Assembly (NCBI GenBank): GCA_002713555.1
Contig: PATG01000097.1
Location: forward strand, 34,603-52,675
DNA length: 18,073 nucleotides
Direction: 5' to 3'
Source: Planctomycetaceae bacterium
GTDB taxonomy: Bacteria; Planctomycetota; Planctomycetia; Pirellulales; Lacipirellulaceae
This document shows, in pieces, positions 14,148 to 18,073 of this stretch. Made by a program: the position numbers and the translations under genes. The notes under the pieces were generated by a model. It saw only the letters and a list, made by a program, of their open reading frames with translations. It had not been told where the DNA came from and did not search any database. Position 1 is the stretch's first letter. Each line of letters opens with the position of its first letter.

Positions 14148-14192
14148 ATGTCTAGCTCAAAAGAAATCGTCGCCCATCAATTCAAACCCTAA
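14148..14192 (+). other. Orphan 14-codon ORF upstream of metF-metV
   Basis: ATG at 14148 reads MSSSKEIVAHQFKP and stops at TAA 14190-14192, ten bases before the MetFV start and in the same frame. It may be the 5' stub of a deleted gene (for example a methyltransferase normally between the corrinoid and MetFV genes), a leader peptide, or chance. Confidence 0.25.
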
Positions 14193-14201
14193 CCAGAATC
14201 G

Positions 14202-15782
14202 ATGACCGTACTTAGTAGCATCCTGGAAGATCCGCAAAAGTTCGCCTGCGGTGTCGAGTTGGTAACAACTCGTGGCACGATGGGCGAAACGAAAGCCGTA
14301 CGTACACGGTCTTTCGCAGGCGATCTTGCTGAGGACCCTCGAGTGGATTGGGTTTCTATCACGGACAACGCTGGCGGAAACCCTCACCTGGCGCCAGAAT
14401 CGCTGGGGAAGCCAATTCTTTATGCCGGCAAAGAAGTGGTCATCCATTTGTCGTGCAAGGACTTCAACCGCAACGGTTTGGAAAGTACGGCCTGGCACCT
14501 GTCGAGTGAGGGATTTCGGAACATTCTGGCTCTGTCGGGTGACTATCCGACGGCTGGGTACAGCGGTATGTCCAAGCCAGTATTCGACATCGACTCGATT
14601 GGACTACTGACGCTTCTCAACGAGATGAATCACGGACTTGGCGTGCCGCTACGAAACGGAGATGGCGAAACGAAGAAGTCCCTTCAACAGACACAGTTTT
14701 ATCTCGGTGCGGTTGTGACGAATTTCAAACGTCATGAGAACGAAGTCATACCTCAGTTGCTAAAATTAAGAAAAAAAATCGAGTGTGGTGCCAAGTTTGT
14801 TATTGCCCAGATTGGTTTCGATTCACGCAAGTCATCAGAACTGATTGGCTACATGCAGAATCATGGTCTGGCGGGCATTCCTCTCATCGGGAATGTTTTT
14901 GTCATGAGTGCGCCGCTTGCACGTTTCTTCCATCGAGGAACAATTCCTGGGGTTTATATTTCGGAGGAGCTACTCGAGAAATTTATCCATATGGGTAAAT
15001 CGCCCGATCAGGGCCGCAAATTCTTTCTTGAATTTGCCGCCAAGCAAGTTGCAGTTTTTAAAGGGTTGGGTTTCCGTGGAGCCTACATCGGTGGTGTCGA
15101 TCATGCAAAAGATCTTGATGAGATTCTTGAAACAGCGAACTCCTTTGCTGAGGAGGATTGGAAAGCCTTCGCTGCTGAGATCCAGTTTCCGCACGCAGAG
15201 GAGTTTTATCTGTACGAACAAGACCCAACAAGCGGCCTGGCCGATTGCTCTCGACTAAATTCAACCTACGCAAAGTCTTTAGAAACCCGAGAACCGACAC
15301 ACAACGTGACTCTCGGCTACCGTTTCAATAAACTTGTCCATGATCGAGTCTTCACGCCAGGCAATCGATTATTCTCACTGGGGAAGAAAATTTACGAGTC
15401 GTCTGCGGACCCTAGCCAGGGTCCCAAGCCCTTGCGGATCCTTGAGAACGTCGCCAAGTCGACCCTGTTTGGATGCCAGGATTGCGGAGACTGTTCGTTG
15501 CCAGAAACGGGTTATCTTTGCCCGGAGTCTGCGTGCGTCAAAAACCAACGCAATGGTCCTTGTGGTGGGACACGCGATGGATTGTGTGAAATAGAGGACT
15601 TCGAATGTATTTGGGCGCGTACTTACGATCGCCTCAAGGCCGAAGGCAAAGAGCAAGAAATGCTTTCTCATACTCCTGTTATCCAAGACCAATCGCTTCG
15701 TGGTACTTCGAGCTGGGGGAATACTTTTCGAGGTATTGACCATATCGGACAGAATCCACAGCGTAAAAAGGACATGGATTAA
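14202..15782 (+). CDS. metF: Methylenetetrahydrofolate reductase fused to a MetV-like cysteine-rich domain
   Basis: A 526-residue protein. Residues about 10-310 form the MTHFR TIM barrel: catalytic-type Glu19 (FACGVELVTTRG), ALSGDYP with Asp114, YLGAVVTNFKRH and FVIAQIGFD with Gln203. Residues about 370-490 are the C-terminal domain seen in non-NADH MTHFRs of acetogens and relatives (MetV, PF12225-type). It has eight cysteines: Cys425, 428 and 431 (CQDCGDC), 440, 445, 454, 462 and 469, likely metal or Fe-S ligands. It interconverts methylene- and methyl-tetrahydrofolate; the MetV part usually links the flavin subunit to electron partners. It is cytoplasmic and last in the amidohydrolase/corrinoid unit. 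The reading frame continues after the TAA into a DUF1559 remnant, so its 3' flank is rearranged. The ribosome site is weak. Confidence 0.87.
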   Translation: MTVLSSILEDPQKFACGVELVTTRGTMGETKAVRTRSFAGDLAEDPRVDWVSITDNAGGNPHLAPESLGKPILYAGKEVVIHLSCKDFNRNGLESTAWHLSSEGFRNILALSGDYPTAGYSGMSKPVFDIDSIGLLTLLNEMNHGLGVPLRNGDGETKKSLQQTQFYLGAVVTNFKRHENEVIPQLLKLRKKIECGAKFVIAQIGFDSRKSSELIGYMQNHGLAGIPLIGNVFVMSAPLARFFHRGTIPGVYISEELLEKFIHMGKSPDQGRKFFLEFAAKQVAVFKGLGFRGAYIGGVDHAKDLDEILETANSFAEEDWKAFAAEIQFPHAEEFYLYEQDPTSGLADCSRLNSTYAKSLETREPTHNVTLGYRFNKLVHDRVFTPGNRLFSLGKKIYESSADPSQGPKPLRILENVAKSTLFGCQDCGDCSLPETGYLCPESACVKNQRNGPCGGTRDGLCEIEDFECIWARTYDRLKAEGKEQEMLSHTPVIQDQSLRGTSSWGNTFRGIDHIGQNPQRKKDMD

Positions 15783-16402
15783 TGTGATTTCCAGGAGTGG
15801 CCTAGCGACCCCAACGCGGCTATCGTGAGAACTTTTAGCGATAATCGCCCAGCACTCTGGTCGACTAATTATGGTTTCAACTTCGGGGCATGGTTTGTCT
15901 ACAATCCGCTGACCGAAGATGGCGGCGATGGGGTGTCTTTCCCTGACAGCAACCTGAGTCTCTCCAGCATCACGGATGGGAGAAGTAAGACGCTGATGGT
16001 GAGTGAGGTAAAAGCGTGGACCGCATGCAAACGCAATGGCGGCCCCAGCGATACGGAAATCCCAGTCAGTGTTTCGGAAGTATCGGCAGTGATTGCCTCT
16101 CAGGGGCACAGTTTAAGAACACCGGTCATACTGAGTGGCCTGATGGACGCGTTCACCACACGGGATTTACGGCTACCCTACCGCCGAACACAGAGGTTCC
16201 ATTTGTGAACAACGGCCAAACCCTCGACGGCGACTACAATTCTTGGCAGGAAGGCAAGCTCAACGGTGGTTCACCGGGACCACCTAGCTACGCAATTGTT
16301 ACTGCACGCAGCCACCATCCGGGTGGTGTCAACTCCGCAATGGTGGATGGGTCCGTCAGTTTTGTGGCCGAGAATGTCTCCATGAGCCAATGGCGGGCAA
16401 TC
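15783..16402 (+). pseudogene. Headless, frameshifted DUF1559 gene remnant
   Basis: Directly after the MetFV stop, the same frame reads CDFQEWPSDPNAA, then LWSTNYGFNFGAWFVYNP and SSITDGRSKTLMVSEVKAW, which are middle portions of DUF1559 proteins. Near 16094-16104 the similarity jumps to another frame (AQFKNTGHTEWPDGRVHHTG, then SHHPGGVNSAMVDGSVSF), ending at VSMSQWRAI about 16402. The prepilin-type N-terminus and the first half are missing, and there is one frameshift. The C-terminus is joined in frame to integrase sequence. It is a deletion remnant, distinct in sequence from the intact DUF1559 gene at 9477. Confidence 0.8.
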
Positions 16403-16459
16403 GACCTGCCCCTTCAAACGAGCCAGGTTCTGAGTCATAATCAGGGCGACAGGACGCAA

Positions 16460-16925
16460 CCGCAGGAGGGCAATTTGATGCCACATCGTTGCGCCAACGG
16501 CAAGGAGCGTCGCGTGCCGCTGGCCGCTGATAGATCCGCAGCACTAGCGATGCTAAACGAATTAGTCCGAAAGGCTGAGCGCGAGGCCGCAGGCCTCGCT
16601 GACCCGTTTGAAGCACATCGTAAGCGGTCGCTCGTCGATCATCTGGCTGAATACAAAAAGCACCTTGAAAGCAAGGGCACGACTAAGGATCACGTCCAGA
16701 CAACCCACCAACGGGCTCTGGCGATCGTGGACCCGACCAATCAACACCATCGACGACCTATCGCCCAGCAGCGTACTCGACGTCCTGGCCGCCATGCGGA
16801 AGGAAGGGACTAGCATCGCCAGCAGCAACCACTATCAGCGCGCGATGAAGATGTTCACTCGCTGGTTGGTTCGCTACCGCCGGATGAGCGCGCCGAAAGC
16901 GACAAGACGAGGAGGAGCGAAGTGA
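16460..16925 (+). pseudogene. Broken tyrosine recombinase (integrase), N-terminal part
   Basis: In frame with the DUF1559 remnant, the sequence becomes an integrase N-terminus: GKERRVPLAADRSAALAML, then ADPFEAHRKRSLVDHLAEYK and a SAM-like core-binding segment up to HQRALAIVD. At about 16733-16740 it shifts frame and continues INTIDDLSPSSVLDVLAAMR and HYQRAMKMFTRWLVRYRRM, ending at TGA 16923-16925. The catalytic domain with the R-H-R-Y residues is absent, so it cannot be active. It lies 55 bases from the 3' end of the tRNA-Leu gene, the usual place of an element's integrase after insertion into a tRNA. Confidence 0.78.
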
Positions 16926-16980
16926 TAGAAAACCCCTATCCTCGCTCGGAAAGGCCAGTCTGCATCGCATTGCATCTCAG

Positions 16981-17064
16981 TACCGAAGGTGGGACTCGAA
17001 CCCACACGCCCTTGCGGGCACTGGATTTTGAATCCAGCGCGTCTGCCAATTCCGCCACTTCGGC
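16981..17064 (-). tRNA. tRNA-Leu (anticodon CAA)
   Basis: The minus strand folds as a class II tRNA of 84 bases. The acceptor GCCGAAG pairs with CTTCGGT (first pair G-U) plus discriminator A; the D-arm contains GGAATTGGCAGAC. The anticodon stem CTGGA/TCCAG encloses loop TTCAAAA with anticodon CAA, followed by a long variable arm TGCCCGCAAGGGCGT and T-arm GTGGG-TTCGAGT-CCCAC. The 3' CCA is not encoded. It reads UUG codons. It is flanked on both sides by integrase remnants, marking it as an integration site. Confidence 0.95.
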
Positions 17065-17072
17065 AAAGTGTC

Positions 17073-17089
17073 GTTTCTCCGTGAGAAAC
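17073..17089. other. Perfect 7-bp hairpin in the tRNA leader
   Basis: GTTTCTC, loop CGT, GAGAAAC lies 9 bases upstream of the tRNA 5' end, so it would sit in the 5' leader of the pre-tRNA. It may aid processing or may be an integration remnant. Confidence 0.45.
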
Positions 17090-17102
17090 ATGGCAAGAGC
17101 CT

Positions 17103-17108
17103 AGTATA
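17103..17108 (-). promoter_or_regulatory. Candidate -10 element of the tRNA-Leu gene
   Basis: TATACT on the minus strand lies about 39 bases upstream of the mature tRNA 5' end, a normal distance for a tRNA promoter. The matching -35 is not clear. Confidence 0.4.
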
Positions 17109-17274
17109 GCCGATCAATTCGGTTCATTTTAGGTGTCATTCCAAGAATTTTTGATGGACTGTCATGTCGTCGTAGTGGGGATGTCAATCAGCTGAACAAG
17201 GAATATTTGAGGAATGTTGTTTCCTCTGCCAGGTTCAGAATTACCGACTCCCACTCGTTCCTTTGGAGGTACAC

Positions 17275-17911
17275 ATGGCATCCCTACGACACATCAAATC
17301 ATCAGGCTTTTGGCAAATACGATTCTACTGGTGTGGCGAGCAGATCCAAGCGGTCTTCTGGCACCAAGATGAGAATAGAGGCAAATCGCGTCTTAGTGGC
17401 GGTGGAAGAGACTCTACAGCTTCTAAAGTCGAAACGGCTGGTCATGCCTGACGATGTGGATCCGAGAGGCTGGATTCTCTCCGGTGGGAAGGCTAAACCG
17501 AAGGCAAAGACACGCACGAAAAAACAAAAACATCCATTTGGAGAAATTTGCGATTCGTATCTTGAGGATCAACAGCAAAAACAGGAATCAACACGGACTG
17601 GTGAAGAAATTCATATTCTTCATCTTAAGCGTATTCTCTCATGTTCTGTCGATATCAATGGCATCGATCTCGACAAGTTGAAGCGATATCGTTCGCGACG
17701 ATCACGCCAGAAGCAACACGGGCAACGTATTCATGGTGCAACGATCAAGAAAGAATTGGTCACCTTCAGGCAGATCTGGATCTGGGCTAAGCAGAACGGT
17801 TTTGTCGATTCTCTCTGTTCCCTCCTCGACGAAAATGGACGCTGGAAGCTGTGATTTGAAAAATCAGATGCCAGTGCAAAATTTCAAACCTGGGACCAGA
17901 TTACTCGCAGA
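17275..17911 (+). pseudogene. Second broken tyrosine recombinase, interrupted by an IS element
   Basis: A strong ribosome site (GGAGG, 5 bases before ATG 17275) opens MASLRHIKSSGFWQIRFYW, the N-terminal arm-binding start of planctomycete integrases. Around 17344-17385 the reading frame is lost; similarity continues in another frame with EANRVLVAVEETLQLLKS, RLVMPDDVDPRGW, the core-binding domain (HPFGEICDSYLEDQQ) and ATIKKELVTFRQIWIWAKQN. An in-frame TGA at 17852-17854 follows GRWKL, yet similarity resumes beyond it (KFQTWDQITR) and stops abruptly at 17911, where an IS3-type end begins. The catalytic domain is not in the window. It is a different integrase lineage from the remnant at 16460. 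The gene is dead. Confidence 0.8.
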
Positions 17912-18073
17912 TGACCTGTCCCCAGGTAAGGTGCCAGTGTCTAACTTAGAACGGGGCTGAATCGCTTCGAGTGCCGGGGGTCGATAACCGCGCAGTGTTG
18001 TCATGCTTTCTCTATCGCTCGATCAATACCTTCGCCTCAAGCATGGTGTCAAAGAGCTCGCGGTTCAGCAGCT
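17912..18073 (-). mobile_element. IS3-family insertion sequence end with degenerate transposase C-terminus, partial
   Basis: On the minus strand from the window edge: LLNRELFDTMLEAKVLIER, then a stop (TAG in place of the usual Trp), RKHDNT, a small deletion removing the expected VRPHSSL, and in another frame GYRPPALEAIQP. This is the C-terminal end of an IS3-family OrfB transposase (DDE, ...FNxxRPHSSLGYRPPAPEA). The outer end TGACCTGTCCCC at 17912-17923 looks like an IS3-type terminal inverted repeat and abuts the integrase exactly where its similarity ends. The element continues to the right, and this copy of the transposase is inactive. Confidence 0.68.

Noticed and set aside
16922..17104. 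A 60-codon plus-strand ORF containing EGGTRTHTPLRALDFESSAS
   Set aside because: This is the well-known spurious translation of the antisense strand of a tRNA-Leu gene; the tRNA itself explains the conservation.

Overview
The window looks like a piece of a Planctomycetes chromosome, most likely a Pirellulaceae-type heterotroph. The evidence is a DUF1559 protein with a prepilin-type N-terminus plus a second broken copy, a secreted sulfatase, a DUF1501-like C-terminal scrap, Gfo/Idh/MocA and TIM-barrel sugar enzymes, and planctomycete-style tyrosine recombinases. This assignment rests on remembered family patterns, not on a search.

Layout. 1-643 (minus): 5' part of a lactonase (7-bladed beta-propeller) gene running off the left edge, with a possible 51-codon ORF overlapping its start. 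1250-2818 (plus): a secreted basic protein of unknown function and a single-pass membrane protein resembling an anti-sigma factor, followed by a frameshifted secreted-protein remnant (about 2858-3401) and a hairpin terminator between converging genes. 3471-5354 (minus): a two-gene unit of a Gfo/Idh/MocA oxidoreductase and a TIM-barrel sugar isomerase/epimerase. 5763-9358 (plus, divergent): a very large sulfatase fused to an alpha/beta hydrolase, then an aldo/keto reductase. 9477-10520: DUF1559 prepilin-like protein. 10973-12121: D-galactonate dehydratase (dgoD), with all family ligands at their expected positions. 12507-15782: a metal-dependent amidohydrolase, an internally deleted corrinoid protein and a MetF-MetV fusion, which looks like a decaying one-carbon or methyl-transfer unit. 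15783-18073: a graveyard of mobile-element debris around a tRNA-Leu(CAA). It holds a headless DUF1559 gene joined to a broken integrase, the tRNA, a second unrelated broken integrase, and the end of an IS3-family element inserted into that second integrase.

How the genes fit together. The left and centre suit scavenging of sulfated or acylated polysaccharides and sugar acids: the secreted sulfatase/esterase would strip ester groups, and the oxidoreductase, isomerase, aldo/keto reductase and galactonate dehydratase would process released sugars in the cytoplasm. The amidohydrolase/corrinoid/MetFV group points to methyl-group handling. Its corrinoid carrier has lost the cobalamin-binding segment and no methyltransferase gene is present, so this route is probably broken here.

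The most notable items are the sulfatase-esterase fusion, the deletion-derived mini corrinoid protein, and the tRNA-Leu integration hot spot with nested IS insertion. Many frameshifts occur in the window. They could be real decay or low-coverage assembly errors, and reads would settle this.
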